A DNA stretch of 64,000 nucleotides from Sphingobium sp. DEHP117. Lineage in GTDB: Bacteria; Pseudomonadota; Alphaproteobacteria; Sphingomonadales; Sphingomonadaceae. This document shows positions 18,844-27,222 of this stretch, piece after piece. Where the stretch lies: positions 907,001 to 971,000 of the forward strand of contig NZ_JAPFBJ010000002.1 in assembly GCF_030867385.1 (NCBI RefSeq), in the 5' to 3' direction. Below the pieces are notes generated by a model. It worked only from the letters and a program-made list of their open reading frames with translations. It was not told the origin of the DNA and ran no database searches. The position numbers and the translations under genes are program-made. Within the stretch, counting starts at the first letter, position 1. The number at the start of each line of letters is the position of its first letter.

Positions 18844-19824
18844 TCAGCCTATATGGGGTTTGGGGTCTAACGGTGAGGTGCTCTTGCCCGGCAACGCGGC
18901 AAAACCCGCCTGCACGAGCAGGCCGAGGATGCCGCTGGCATAAAGGACGGTCTGCCAGATCAGGCCGATGGCGATCACCGCGCCCGTATTTACGCCGAAG
19001 GGCTGGAGCAGCGCCGCCATGCTCGCCTCGCGCAGGCCGAGGCCGCCGAGGCTGATGGGCAGGATCGCGATGATCTTCGCCCCCGCCCAGGCATAGAACC
19101 ACGCGGCGGCGGGGATCATCACGCCCAGCGCCAGCGCGAACGCGATGTTGATCAACACGAACAGGCACTGCACGGCGAGCGAGAGGATAAAACAGCCGAG
19201 CAGCAGGCCCGGCTGGCGGCCCATCTCCGCGCTGGCGGCGATGATCTTGCCGAGAATGCGCCCTGCCTTGCCCTTGGTGCTGAGCCACGCGGCAAACGCG
19301 GCGATGCGTGCGGAAAGCAGGCGCAGCAGCGTCAGCTTTATAGCCACGACCACCACTATTCCGCCGACGACCAGCCCGGTCGTGCGCCCATCGGTGTTGA
19401 ACGCGAACCACGCCCCCACCAGCGCCACCAGCGCCAGCGAGGCGGTGTCGATCAACCGGTCGACCAGCGAGCCGACCGCGAGGCGGCCCTTGTCCTTGGT
19501 CTCGCCCATCACAAGGGCGGCGCGCACCACGTCTCCACCCGCCACGCCGGGCAGCGCGAGGTTGGCACCCAGCCCTGCCAGATGCGCGCGAAAGGCGCGG
19601 GCAAAGCGCACCTCATGGCCGATCAGCATCCACCATTTCGCGGCGGTAAGCGCATGGCCGATCAGGAACAGCGCGAACCCCGCCAGCCAGAGCTGCGGAG
19701 ACAGGCGCTTGGCCGCGCCCCATACCTGCGCCAGCGGAACGAAATGAAAGATGAAGGCCAGCAGCACCGCGCTGACCGCGATCTGCACCGCCCAGACAAG
19801 ATATCGCTTGCGCGATGAGGCCAT
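18844..19824 (-). CDS. YbhN/UPF0104-type flippase-like membrane protein
   Basis: The 326-residue protein has about eight membrane helices. It contains the family landmarks LPGVAGGDVVRAAL (near 95-108) and VDRLIDTASL (near 122), and ISLGGLGLREASM near the C-terminus. The family includes the lysylphosphatidylglycerol synthase TM domain, and several members move lipids or lipid-linked sugars. The start at 19824 overlaps the GT2 stop by one base (TGATG); the ORF could extend to 19947, but only by entering that gene. Pairing with the dolichol-phosphate-type GT2 fits a lipid-phosphate-sugar pathway. Confidence 0.82.
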   Translation of the reverse strand: MASSRKRYLVWAVQIAVSAVLLAFIFHFVPLAQVWGAAKRLSPQLWLAGFALFLIGHALTAAKWWMLIGHEVRFARAFRAHLAGLGANLALPGVAGGDVVRAALVMGETKDKGRLAVGSLVDRLIDTASLALVALVGAWFAFNTDGRTTGLVVGGIVVVVAIKLTLLRLLSARIAAFAAWLSTKGKAGRILGKIIAASAEMGRQPGLLLGCFILSLAVQCLFVLINIAFALALGVMIPAAAWFYAWAGAKIIAILPISLGGLGLREASMAALLQPFGVNTGAVIAIGLIWQTVLYASGILGLLVQAGFAALPGKSTSPLDPKPHIG

Positions 19825-20741
19825 CAGCGCGTGCCGGGCGGGCGCAGCTGCATGCGCGCCATCATGTCGGCAATCAGCCCGAAGGACCAGATGACTATTG
19901 CGCCGAGCATGCCGAAGATCGCGGTCTCCGAAAGGTTGTCGATCCACACGTCATACACAGCCTTGCCGACCCCGATGAGAAACAGGAACGCGCCCAAGGG
20001 CATGAAGATGCGCAGCGGCTGGAAATAGACCGTCAGGCGGAACACCAGCATCATGAAGCGGAAGAAATCGACCGCCTTGATCTTCGATGTGCCCACGCGC
20101 TTGCCGTAGGTGATCGGCAGGTAGGACACGTTAAAGCCCGAGGCGAGCATGCACAGCGTGATCGTGGTGGTGAACGAAAAGGCGTTGGGCAGCAGGTGGA
20201 TGAACCGCTCCAGCTCCGGCCGCTGGAACACGCGCAGGCCGGAATTCAGGTCGGTGATCTTGTGCCCGGCGAGATAGCTCGCAAGGTTGTTCAGCACCCA
20301 TTTGGCGGGCTTGCGGATCATCGGCACGCCCTTCATCGCCGCGCCGCGGTCGCCCACCACCATCTGATTGTAGGCGGCCATCTCGATCATCTGGGGCAGC
20401 ATTTCGGCGGGGTAGGTGCCATCCGCGTCGATGATCGCGACCAGCGGCGCCTTGGTGACGGCAATGCCAGCCTTCAATGCACGGCCATAACCGCCATTGT
20501 GCGGGAAATCGACAACATGCACGCCGGTCGATTTGGCGGCTGCGGCGGTGCCGTCCTTGGATCCGTCGTTAACGACCACCAGCTCGAACGGGATGCCGGC
20601 ATCGTTCAATACCTCGCGTACCTTCTCGATTGTGGGGATGACGGCGTTTTCCTCATTATAGGCCGGTATCACCACCGATACCGCGGGCGCGGCCGATAAT
20701 GCTCCCGTGCCGCTCGCCGTTGCCGGATCAACAGTCCGCAT
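19824..20741 (-). CDS. Dolichol-phosphate mannosyltransferase-like GT2
   Basis: The 305-residue enzyme has VVIPAYNEENAV (near 23-34), VVNDGSKDGT (near 57) and IDADGTYP (DxD, near 100), the order seen in DPM1/GtrB-type enzymes that make polyprenyl-phosphate sugars. Two C-terminal hydrophobic segments (about 232-295) anchor it. It would supply the lipid-phosphate-sugar donor used by GT-C enzymes such as the GT39 protein at 1458-3020. It is the first gene of the eleven-gene unit. GGGGG lies 4 bases before the ATG. The promoter should lie in 20742-20910. Confidence 0.87.
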   Translation of the reverse strand: MRTVDPATASGTGALSAAPAVSVVIPAYNEENAVIPTIEKVREVLNDAGIPFELVVVNDGSKDGTAAAAKSTGVHVVDFPHNGGYGRALKAGIAVTKAPLVAIIDADGTYPAEMLPQMIEMAAYNQMVVGDRGAAMKGVPMIRKPAKWVLNNLASYLAGHKITDLNSGLRVFQRPELERFIHLLPNAFSFTTTITLCMLASGFNVSYLPITYGKRVGTSKIKAVDFFRFMMLVFRLTVYFQPLRIFMPLGAFLFLIGVGKAVYDVWIDNLSETAIFGMLGAIVIWSFGLIADMMARMQLRPPGTR

Positions 20742-20831
20742 TCTACCCCCTGAAATGGATATGCCCAGTAAGTGCGCGCATGCCTTAACAGGCGCTTCTT
20801 AAAGGCCTATTACCGTTACCGGCCATTTCAA

Positions 20832-20865
20832 CGCAACCGCGTTCACCTTTTTTGTTGCGGTTGCG
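20832..20865. promoter_or_regulatory. 9-bp inverted repeat upstream of the GT2-led operon
   Basis: CGCAACCGC (20832-20840) and GCGGTTGCG (20857-20865) are perfect inverted copies 16 bases apart, with T6 between them. They lie in the gap between DUF1993 and the operon-leading GT2. The site could be an operator for the glycan operon or a terminator-like end of the DUF1993 transcript; no T-tract follows the stem. Confidence 0.4.
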
Positions 20866-20910
20866 AAACTCACGCCGCGCCCGAACTGGCCCGTAGCGGT
20901 CCGATTACCC

Positions 20911-21459
20911 CTATGCGCGCAGAAAAGGCAGCATGTGCGGGATATAGTCAGCCTTGCCGAGGTCTACCCCTTGGCTGCGTAAAATGGCGTAGGCCGACAT
21001 GACATGAAAATAGAACTGCGCCAGTGCCCAGTCCCGCGCATATTGCTCCGCGCTCAGGTCGAATATCATGCCGTTGGGCAATGCATGAGCGATGGGCGCG
21101 CCATAGTCCATATCGAGCGCGTCTGGGGCAAGGTTGTTCAACAGCGCCAGGGTTTCGGCGATGCGCGCTTGTGCATCGCCGATTGAACCGGGCACTTCGC
21201 CGCCGTTGCGCCCCTCATCCAAAAGCGCCTGAATCGTGTCGGAAAAGGCCAGCCCCCGCAGGCGACAGCTTGCCTCATGGGGCTGAACGCAGGCAAAGCG
21301 AATTTGCGTGGATAGGGGAAACATGTCGGGCGCGAGCCGCGCCGACAGCAGCGCCTCCGCTTCCTGCCCCGCCATCTGTGCCTGTGCCTTGGCCAGCCAG
21401 CCTGACATCGCGCCGAGCATGTGCATGAAACTAGGAACGAGGAGGGATGTCAGCGACAT
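20911..21459 (-). CDS. DUF1993 family protein (DinB/YfiT-like four-helix)
   Basis: The 182-residue, largely helical protein starts MSLTSLLVPSFMHML and contains RLAPDMFPLSTQIRFAC and, near the C-terminus, FYFHVMSAYAILRSQGVDLGK. These match the DUF1993 pattern, a DinB-like four-helix bundle of unknown activity. It lies 37 bases downstream of hisF on the same strand and may be read through from it. Nothing links it to histidine synthesis. Confidence 0.8.
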   Translation of the reverse strand: MSLTSLLVPSFMHMLGAMSGWLAKAQAQMAGQEAEALLSARLAPDMFPLSTQIRFACVQPHEASCRLRGLAFSDTIQALLDEGRNGGEVPGSIGDAQARIAETLALLNNLAPDALDMDYGAPIAHALPNGMIFDLSAEQYARDWALAQFYFHVMSAYAILRSQGVDLGKADYIPHMLPFLRA

Positions 21460-21496
21460 GGGTGGTCTCGCTCTCTTGGGGGCGGAGTGATCAGTA

Positions 21497-22279
21497 TCAA
21501 TTCGGCTGACTGGTGACCGGATGCCGCACGGCTATCCCCGCCTCGCTGAGCGCCGCATGCGCCTCGGCAATCGTGTGCTGGCCGAAATGAAAGATCGACG
21601 CGGCCAGCACGGCGCTGGCATGGCCCTCGCGCACGCCCTCCACCAGATGATCGAGCGTACCCACCCCGCCGCTGGCGATGACGGGCACGGAAACCGCGTC
21701 GGCAATCGCGCGGGTCAGCGCAAGGTCATAGCCCTGTTTGGTGCCGTCGCCGTCCATCGAGGTGACCAGCAGCTCGCCCGCGCCCAGCTGCGCCAGCCGC
21801 GCCGCATGCTCGAGCGCGTCGATGCCGGTGGCGCGGCGGCCGCCGTGGGTGAAGATTTCCCAGCGCCCCTCTGCCACCCGCCGCGCGTCGACGCTGGCGA
21901 CCACGCACTGGCTGCCGAAGCGGTCGGCAATGTCCGCCACCACTTCCGGCCGGGCGACGGCGGCGCTGTTCACCGCCACCTTGTCCGCGCCCGCGAGCAG
22001 CAGCGCGCGCGCATCCTCCGCGCTGCGCACCCCGCCGCCGACGGTGACGGGCATGAAGCACACCTCGGCGGTGCGCTTGACGATGTCGAGGATGGTGCCC
22101 CGATCCTCATGGCTCGCGGTAATGTCGAGAAAGCACAGCTCGTCCGCGCCCATGCTGTCATACAGCCGCGCCTGCTCTACCGGGTCGCCCGCATCGGCCA
22201 GATCGACAAAGTTCACGCCCTTGACCACGCGGCCATTGGCGACATCAAGGCAGGGGATGACGCGGACGCGGACGGTCAT
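21497..22279 (-). CDS. hisF: Imidazole glycerol phosphate synthase subunit HisF
   Basis: The 260-residue TIM barrel has [16 protein letters not shown] at the N-terminus with the catalytic Asp of strand 1, and VVASVDARR with the second catalytic Asp near residue 130. [10 protein letters not shown] and [10 protein letters not shown] are the two phosphate-binding loops. With HisH it makes imidazole glycerol phosphate and AICAR from PRFAR and glutamine-derived ammonia. It is separated from hisA by 127 bases that hold a large hairpin. hisE and hisI are not next to it here. Confidence 0.97.
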   Translation of the reverse strand: MTVRVRVIPCLDVANGRVVKGVNFVDLADAGDPVEQARLYDSMGADELCFLDITASHEDRGTILDIVKRTAEVCFMPVTVGGGVRSAEDARALLLAGADKVAVNSAAVARPEVVADIADRFGSQCVVASVDARRVAEGRWEIFTHGGRRATGIDALEHAARLAQLGAGELLVTSMDGDGTKQGYDLALTRAIADAVSVPVIASGGVGTLDHLVEGVREGHASAVLAASIFHFGQHTIAEAHAALSEAGIAVRHPVTSQPN

Positions 22280-22306
22280 TGTTGGCCTCGCTCACGCTCG
22301 GTTACG

Positions 22307-22382
22307 GCACCAGCCCGCTCCCCCGCCCAACCACCCGATGTAATACCCTGTCGGGCGGTTGAGCGGGGGAGCGGGCCGGTGC
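22307..22382 (-). other. 32-bp hairpin between hisA and hisF
   Basis: Arms 22307-22338 and 22351-22382 pair around a 12-base loop. Three positions are A/C mismatches on the plus strand and become G-U wobble pairs in RNA made from the minus strand, the his gene strand. The element fills most of the hisA-hisF gap, lacks a T-tract and could modulate mRNA stability or downstream expression. Confidence 0.75.
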
Positions 22383-22406
22383 TGCGCATTTCAATGCACA
22401 TGACTC

Positions 22407-23150
22407 TCACTCCGCCGCCGCCACGGCCAGGGCGGCCTTCAAATCCAGCCGCCCGTCATAAAGCGCGCGGCCGGTTATGACGCCCTCGATCCCGTCCTGC
22501 GCGTGGAGCGCCAGCACGCGGATGTCGGCTATGCCCGCCACGCCGCCGCTGGCGATGACCGGGATCGAGCAGGCGCGTGCCAGATCGACCGTCGCCTGCA
22601 CGTTACAGCCTTTCAGCATCCCGTCGCGGCCCACATCGGTGAACAGCAGGCTGGCCACCCCGGCGTCCTCGAACCGGCGGGCGAGGTCCAGCACCGGCAT
22701 GTCGCTCTTTTCGGCCCACCCTTCGGTCGCGACAAAGCCATCACGCGCGTCCACCGCCACCACGATACCGCCGGGAAAGTCGCGCGCCGCCGCCTTCACG
22801 AACTCCGGATCCTTCAGCGCCGCCGTGCCGATGACGATGCGCGAGACGCCGAGGTCGAACCAGCGCTCCACCGCCTCCCGGTTGCGGATGCCGCCGCCCA
22901 GCTGCACATGGCCGGGGAAGGCGGAGACGATACTCTCCACCGCCGCGCCATTCACCGCGCGCCCGGCAAAGCTGCCGTCGAGGTCGACGACATGCAGATG
23001 CTGCGCCCCAGCCTGCGCAAACAACAGCGCCTGCGCGGCGGGATCGTCGCCATAGACGGTCGCGCGGTCCATATCGCCCTCGGCGAGGCGGACGACCTGC
23101 CCGCCTTTAAGGTCGATTGCGGGGAAAACGATAATGCTCACGGGCGCCAT
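22407..23150 (-). CDS. hisA: Phosphoribosyl-ProFAR isomerase HisA
   Basis: The 247-residue TIM barrel has VFPAIDLKGGQVVRL with the catalytic Asp of strand 1, LFTDVGRDGMLKG with the second catalytic Asp, and GGGIRN and ASGGVAG phosphate loops. It converts ProFAR to PRFAR. Two starts are possible: ATG at 23150, inside hisH, and GTG at 23141, which forms a GTGA overlap with the hisH stop like other junctions in this region. The GTG start would shorten the protein by three residues. Confidence 0.96.
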   Translation of the reverse strand: MAPVSIIVFPAIDLKGGQVVRLAEGDMDRATVYGDDPAAQALLFAQAGAQHLHVVDLDGSFAGRAVNGAAVESIVSAFPGHVQLGGGIRNREAVERWFDLGVSRIVIGTAALKDPEFVKAAARDFPGGIVVAVDARDGFVATEGWAEKSDMPVLDLARRFEDAGVASLLFTDVGRDGMLKGCNVQATVDLARACSIPVIASGGVAGIADIRVLALHAQDGIEGVITGRALYDGRLDLKAALAVAAAE

Positions 23151-23752
23151 TCCAGAAAGCGGGAGAGGAAGGAAAGGCCATAGCTCTGGCTCTTTTCCGG
23201 GTGATACTGCACGCCAACAATCGTGTCGCGCCCCACGGCGGCGACGATCGGCCCGCCATGATCGGTGGTGGCGAGCACATGCGCGGGGTCAGTGGCGGCG
23301 AAATGATAGCTGTGCAGGAAATACGCCTCGCCCGGCACGATGAGCGGATGCGGCGTGGCGGGCGTCACATCGTTCCAGCCCATATGCGGCACCTTGATGT
23401 TCGCGTCGGCAGGCTCGATTCTGCAAACCGAGCCCGGCACCCAGCCCAGCCCGTCATGGCTGCCAAATTCTTCGCCTTCATCGGCCAGCAATTGCATGCC
23501 GACGCAGATGCCGAGGAATGGCACGCCGCGCGCCTGCACCGCTTCGCCCATCGCCTCCACAACGCCGGGCAGGGAATAGAGTCCATCCCGGCACGCGCGG
23601 AACGCCCCCACGCCGGGCAGCACGATGCGCTCCGCCCGGCGCACCACCTCGCCATCGGCGGCGAGCACAACATCCCGCGCCCCAGCCTTGATCAGCGCAT
23701 TATGAACCGAATGAAGATTGCCCGCGCCGTAGTCGATCAGCGCAATGCTCAT
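23138..23752 (-). CDS. hisH: Imidazole glycerol phosphate synthase glutaminase subunit HisH
   Basis: The 204-residue class I glutamine amidotransferase has [12 protein letters not shown] at the start, GICVGMQLL with the nucleophilic Cys, and [10 protein letters not shown] with the His and Glu of the triad. It feeds ammonia to HisF. The start at 23752 overlaps the hisB stop by ATGA. A longer ORF to 24199 is only an extension into hisB. Confidence 0.96.
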   Translation of the reverse strand: MSIALIDYGAGNLHSVHNALIKAGARDVVLAADGEVVRRAERIVLPGVGAFRACRDGLYSLPGVVEAMGEAVQARGVPFLGICVGMQLLADEGEEFGSHDGLGWVPGSVCRIEPADANIKVPHMGWNDVTPATPHPLIVPGEAYFLHSYHFAATDPAHVLATTDHGGPIVAAVGRDTIVGVQYHPEKSQSYGLSFLSRFLEWRP

Positions 23753-24360
23753 TCTGTCGAGGTTCCCTTGGCGCCCAGCGTCCCCTTGGTCGAGGGGATG
23801 GCGTCGCCCTTGCGCGGGTCGATCTCCACCGCGATGCGCAGCGCGCGCGCCAGCCCCTTGAACAGGCTCTCGATCACATGGTGGTTGTTCTCGCCATACA
23901 GGCACTCGGCATGCAGCGTTATGCCCGCCGCGCCCGCGAAGCTGTGGAACCAGTGCTGGAACAGCTCGGTATCCATCTCGCCCAGGCGCGGCGTCGTAAA
24001 CTCCGCCTTCCACACGAGGTAGGGCCGCCCGGAGATATCCAGCGCCACGCGTGACAAAGTCTCGTCCATCGGCGAATAGGCGCTGCCATAGCGGGCGATG
24101 CCGCGCTTGTCGCCCAGAGCCTTTGCCACCGCCTCGCCGATGGCGATGCCCGTGTCCTCGGTAGTGTGATGCTGGTCGACATGCAGGTCGCCCTTGCATT
24201 CCACCTTCAGGTCGATCAGCGAATGGCGCGAGAGCTGCTCCAGCATATGGTCGAGAAAGCCGATGCCGGTCGAAACGGCATAGCTGCCCGTCCCGTCGAG
24301 GTTGACGGAGACGACAATCGCCGTTTCCGCCGTTGTCCTTTGTATTTCAGCCGTGCGCAT
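23749..24360 (-). CDS. hisB: Imidazoleglycerol-phosphate dehydratase HisB (monofunctional)
   Basis: The 203-residue dehydratase has [28 protein letters not shown] and, near the C-terminus, [10 protein letters not shown], the His/Glu motifs that bind manganese. It removes water from imidazole glycerol phosphate. There is no fused HAD phosphatase domain, as is usual in alphaproteobacteria. It leads the hisB-hisH-hisA-hisF unit. The start at 24360 lies 6 bases after a -10-like TATAGG, so the mRNA may be leaderless. The frame open to 25338 upstream is a shadow of sspB. Confidence 0.96.
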   Translation of the reverse strand: MRTAEIQRTTAETAIVVSVNLDGTGSYAVSTGIGFLDHMLEQLSRHSLIDLKVECKGDLHVDQHHTTEDTGIAIGEAVAKALGDKRGIARYGSAYSPMDETLSRVALDISGRPYLVWKAEFTTPRLGEMDTELFQHWFHSFAGAAGITLHAECLYGENNHHVIESLFKGLARALRIAVEIDPRKGDAIPSTKGTLGAKGTSTE

Positions 24361-24366
24361 GACGCC

Positions 24367-24394
24367 CCTATAGCGCCGTTTTGCGGGCGCGCAA
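24367..24394 (-). promoter_or_regulatory. Promoter of hisB (TTGCGC-N16-TATAGG)
   Basis: On the minus strand, TTGCGC (24389-24394), a 16-base spacer and TATAGG (24367-24372) precede the hisB ATG by 6 bases. Initiation would fall at the start codon. AGGGG between -10 and ATG could also act as a ribosome site if initiation were further upstream. Confidence 0.4.
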
Positions 24395-24407
24395 TGTTTT
24401 GCGGGCG
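24378..24407. repeat. Two 12-base direct repeats in the hisB/sspB promoter gap
   Basis: GTTTTGCGGGCG occurs at 24378-24389 and 24396-24407, an 18-base period. The copies flank and overlap the hisB -35 element. A tandem regulator site is possible; no factor is recognised. Confidence 0.45.
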
Positions 24408-24419
24408 TGTCGGTTCGGC

Positions 24420-24447
24420 TTGACCCGCCTTTCCCGCGCGTTAGGTA
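24420..24447 (+). promoter_or_regulatory. Promoter of sspB (TTGACC-N16-TAGGTA)
   Basis: TTGACC (24420-24425) and TAGGTA (24442-24447) lie 6 bases before the sspB ATG. AAGGGG ends one base from the ATG, too close to serve as a ribosome site, so the arrangement fits a leaderless mRNA. The -10 match is weak. Confidence 0.35.
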
Positions 24448-24453
24448 AGGGGC

Positions 24454-24942
24454 ATGAGCGACGAACTGCCAGACAGCCTGATTCCCTATGACGAGATCGT
24501 GCAGGAGGCCCTGCGCGCCGTGGTCGGCCGGGTGCTGGGCCAGGTGGAAAGCTCGGGCGGCGATCTGCCCGGCACGCATCATTTCTACATCACGTTCAAG
24601 ACGCAGGCGCCCGGCGTTTCGGTGCCCAAGCACCTGACCGAGCGCTTCCCGGACGAGATGACGATCGTGCTGCAGAACAAGTTCTGGGATCTCAAGGTGG
24701 AGCCGACCCTGTTCCGCGTCAGCCTCACCTTCAATCAGGTGCCGGCCCAGCTTGTCATCCCCTTCGGCGCGATCACCGCGTTCGTCGATCCGGCCGTGAA
24801 CTTCGCGCTGCAGTTCCAGGCGCAAGAGGGCGATGAAGAGCCGGAGCCGCACGAGGAGGCGGAGAACGACGCCACGCCTTCGCCGGCCCCAGCGGGTGAC
24901 GGATCGAACGTGGTTACGGTGGATTTCGGCAAGCGGAAATAG
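24454..24942 (+). CDS. sspB: Alpha-type SspB, ClpXP adaptor
   Basis: The 162-residue protein has an SspB-like beta-barrel core (about 1-125), including [25 protein letters not shown] and [15 protein letters not shown]. An acidic, Ala/Pro-rich flexible linker (about 128-152) follows, and a C-terminal [10 protein letters not shown] matches the XB tail that docks on ClpX. SspB delivers ssrA-tagged and selected substrates to ClpXP. It diverges from hisB and is followed at 51 bases by a small membrane protein gene. Confidence 0.93.
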   Translation: MSDELPDSLIPYDEIVQEALRAVVGRVLGQVESSGGDLPGTHHFYITFKTQAPGVSVPKHLTERFPDEMTIVLQNKFWDLKVEPTLFRVSLTFNQVPAQLVIPFGAITAFVDPAVNFALQFQAQEGDEEPEPHEEAENDATPSPAPAGDGSNVVTVDFGKRK

Positions 24943-24993
24943 CGATCGGGACCGGCCCCGCCGGTGGAACCAAGCCGCGCACAGGAGGTTGGT

Positions 24994-25299
24994 ATGGCGA
25001 AGTCGAAAAGGAGCCATATCAGAATGTTCGGAAAACTCTTGGGCGGCGTACTGGGCTCCAGCATCGCTGCGGAGTCCGGGAAATCGGGAACCATGGGCGC
25101 GGTTGCCGGCATGGTTGCCAGCACCGTCGTGCGCCGTTCGCCCTTTGCCGCGCTGATCATCGGCGGCGCATGGCTGGGTCACAAGCTCTACAAGCGCAAC
25201 GAGGAGCGCAAGGAAGAACAGGCCGCCCTCGCCGCCAAGCCCGCGCGCGTTGCTCCGGTGGCGACAGCGCCTGTGGTGCCAGACAAGCCGGACGTGTAA
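24994..25299 (+). CDS. Small glycine-rich membrane-associated protein, unknown function
   Basis: The start at ATG 24994 is chosen because AGGAGG lies 5 bases upstream; an earlier ATG at 24964 has no such site. The product has 101 residues: a basic start, a Gly/Ala-rich amphipathic or membrane-inserting stretch (about 8-60, with GKLLGGVLG and [12 protein letters not shown]), a charged Lys/Glu segment and an Ala/Pro-rich tail. The pattern recalls glycine-zipper proteins. No function is assigned. Confidence 0.65.
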   Translation: MAKSKRSHIRMFGKLLGGVLGSSIAAESGKSGTMGAVAGMVASTVVRRSPFAALIIGGAWLGHKLYKRNEERKEEQAALAAKPARVAPVATAPVVPDKPDV

Positions 25300-25312
25300 T
25301 AGCGCCTCAGAC

Positions 25313-25341
25313 TTGACTGTGCGGCCCGCCCACGGCACTAG
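25313..25341 (+). promoter_or_regulatory. Promoter of gmk (TTGACT-N17-CACTAG)
   Basis: TTGACT (25313-25318), a 17-base spacer and CACTAG (25336-25341) stand 5 bases before the gmk ATG. No purine-rich ribosome site fits between them, so a leaderless transcript is likely. Confidence 0.4.
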
Positions 25342-25346
25342 CGGGC

Positions 25347-26006
25347 ATGGCCGAAGGCGACACGAACGACCCCTATAAATTCAAACGGCGCGGGCTGCTG
25401 TTCGTGCTTTCCTCCCCGTCAGGCGCGGGGAAATCGACCATCTCGCGCATGTTATTGGAAGCGGAGGACAATCTTCAGATGTCCGTCTCCGCCACCACGC
25501 GCCCGATCCGTCCGGGCGAGGTGGAAGGCAAGGACTATCACTTCGTCTCGCTCGATCAGTTTCGCGAGATGACGACGAAAAACGACTTCCTCGAATGGGC
25601 GCATGTGTTTGGCAACCGCTATGGCACGCCCAGGGCGCCGGTCGACGCGATGCTGGAGGCCGGGCGCGACGTGCTGTTCGATATCGACTGGCAGGGCGCG
25701 CAACAGCTGCATCAGATTGCGGGCGGGGATGTGGTCCGCGTGTTCATCCTGCCGCCCTCGATAGAGGAGCTGGAGCGCCGCCTGCGCGCGCGCGGCACGG
25801 ATAGCAACGAGGTGATCGAAGGCCGCATGGCGCGCGCCGCCAACGAAATCGCGCACTGGGACGGCTATGACTATGTGCTGGTGAACGACGACGCCCAAAG
25901 CTGCTTCGAAAAAGTGCGCACAATCCTCCACGCCGAACGCCTGAAACGCAGCCGCCAGACCGGGCTGATCGGCTTTATCCGGGGGCTGGGGAAGCGGGGG
26001 GAGTAG
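25347..26006 (+). CDS. gmk: Guanylate kinase
   Basis: The 219-residue kinase has the P-loop [10 protein letters not shown] at 22-31, the GMP-binding segment with [32 protein letters not shown], and [10 protein letters not shown]. It phosphorylates GMP to GDP with ATP. Length and motif order are normal for the family. It is followed by a convergent Sel1-repeat gene across a gap that contains a short palindromic repeat. Confidence 0.97.
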   Translation: MAEGDTNDPYKFKRRGLLFVLSSPSGAGKSTISRMLLEAEDNLQMSVSATTRPIRPGEVEGKDYHFVSLDQFREMTTKNDFLEWAHVFGNRYGTPRAPVDAMLEAGRDVLFDIDWQGAQQLHQIAGGDVVRVFILPPSIEELERRLRARGTDSNEVIEGRMARAANEIAHWDGYDYVLVNDDAQSCFEKVRTILHAERLKRSRQTGLIGFIRGLGKRGE

Positions 26007-26033
26007 GGGGCATAGGAGCTGAATGTCGCACTT

Positions 26034-26059
26034 GTCATGCTGAACTTGTTTCAGCATCC
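26034..26059. repeat. Short palindromic intergenic repeat (GTCATGCTGAA... type)
   Basis: ATGCTGAA (26037-26044) and TTCAGCAT (26050-26057) form an 8-bp stem with a 5-base loop, flanked by GTC and CC. From memory, palindromes of this type recur between genes in sphingomonad genomes. It lies just past gmk, in the gap 26007-26169. Confidence 0.55.
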
Positions 26060-26169
26060 ATTTAGCGGCAGTCTCACGGTCATCATGGACAAGCGGTCCG
26101 GCAGCTATTCCCTACCGCCGAGCTAACACAACGGCCGGAATGTTGGGGGAAGCGGACATGCCGACGGGT

Positions 26170-27135
26170 CTATTGCTCCTTTTCCGCTGTTGCTTTAGCA
26201 GCTTGCATGACGGTTAGAAGTGTTTGCGCTTCCGCTCGCTTGGCCTCCGAAACAGACCTAACTGCGACTTCCTGATACTGTATTGCTTCATTCAGGACCG
26301 TGACGTCGCCTCGTGGATGCGCTGACATCCAGCTGGTAAACAGCCATGTAGCTAAGTGGGCTGCAGCATCGACACGTCCGCCTCGGTAGGCTGCTTTCCA
26401 AAGCTCAGCCGCTTTACTTTGGTCGCGCGAAACTCCGTCGCCATTCCAGTAAATCTGACCAAGTACGAATGTAGCATTGGGCTGACCCTGAGCCGCCGCT
26501 AACTCGTACCAGTGGCGTGCCTGCACTATATCATGTGAGACGCCGACACCTTGAAGGTACAAATTCCCTAGATCAGTTTGCGCGTCAGGATCGCCTTTCT
26601 CCGCAGCTTGTCGGCAGAGCGCAGCCCCCTTTGCTTCGTCCTTCGGAACGCCACGACCCGCAACGTAGAGATTGCCGAGAGCGCACAGCGATTTGGGATA
26701 ACCGCGTTCAGCGGCCTGCTGATAAAGTGCCGCAGCCCGCGCGAGATTGGGCGTCCCGTTTACCCCCTTTTCGGCACACAGGGCAGAATTATGCAGTGAG
26801 TCCGGACGGGAATAAGCTGCTGCTTTGGCAAACCACCCACATGCCGCAAGCTCATCGCGAAGCGCATGGGGACCGTTGGGTCCCATTAACTCCCCAAGCA
26901 TTTCCTGGGCATCTAGTCGTCCCTCGGCTGCGAATGCCTCAAGCTCTGAGCGGCCTCCCAAATCACCTTTTATCCAACGACGCGCGGACGCAATCACATC
27001 ATTTCCTACTTGCGTAGCCTTGTTAGGCTCCTCCGACGCTGAAGACGCTGGATCAGCAAGTCCTAAGGCAAAGCTAGGGGGCGAAGCGCAAATGAATGCC
27101 GCTGATGCCAAGAGTACTGCTGCACGATACATCAT
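26170..27135 (-). CDS. Secreted Sel1-repeat protein
   Basis: The 321-residue protein starts with a signal peptide (MMYRAAVLLASAAFICASPPSFA). From about residue 135 to 250 it carries three clear Sel1-type repeats, for example AAALYQQAAERGYPKSLCALG and GAALCRQAAEKGDPDAQTDLG, each with the AL-G-Y...G-GV pattern. Such repeats build a superhelix used for protein contacts. The DNA is visibly less GC-rich than its neighbours; the line 26281-26340 counts 32 G+C of 60, against 39 of 60 at 29341-29400. That hints at a different origin. The partner is unknown. Confidence 0.82.
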   Translation of the reverse strand: MMYRAAVLLASAAFICASPPSFALGLADPASSASEEPNKATQVGNDVIASARRWIKGDLGGRSELEAFAAEGRLDAQEMLGELMGPNGPHALRDELAACGWFAKAAAYSRPDSLHNSALCAEKGVNGTPNLARAAALYQQAAERGYPKSLCALGNLYVAGRGVPKDEAKGAALCRQAAEKGDPDAQTDLGNLYLQGVGVSHDIVQARHWYELAAAQGQPNATFVLGQIYWNGDGVSRDQSKAAELWKAAYRGGRVDAAAHLATWLFTSWMSAHPRGDVTVLNEAIQYQEVAVRSVSEAKRAEAQTLLTVMQAAKATAEKEQ

Positions 27136-27222
27136 TTCACTGTTGTACCTGAACGAGCAATGTCCGCAATGTCGTCGTCAGTGATCCATCCACTTTGGCT
27201 CAATCGTTGGGGTTAGCGGACG

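Noticed and set aside
23749..25338. Apparent 529-residue HisB with a long N-terminal extension
   Set aside because: The extension is antisense to sspB and a small gene; the family start is at 24360 with a promoter just before it.
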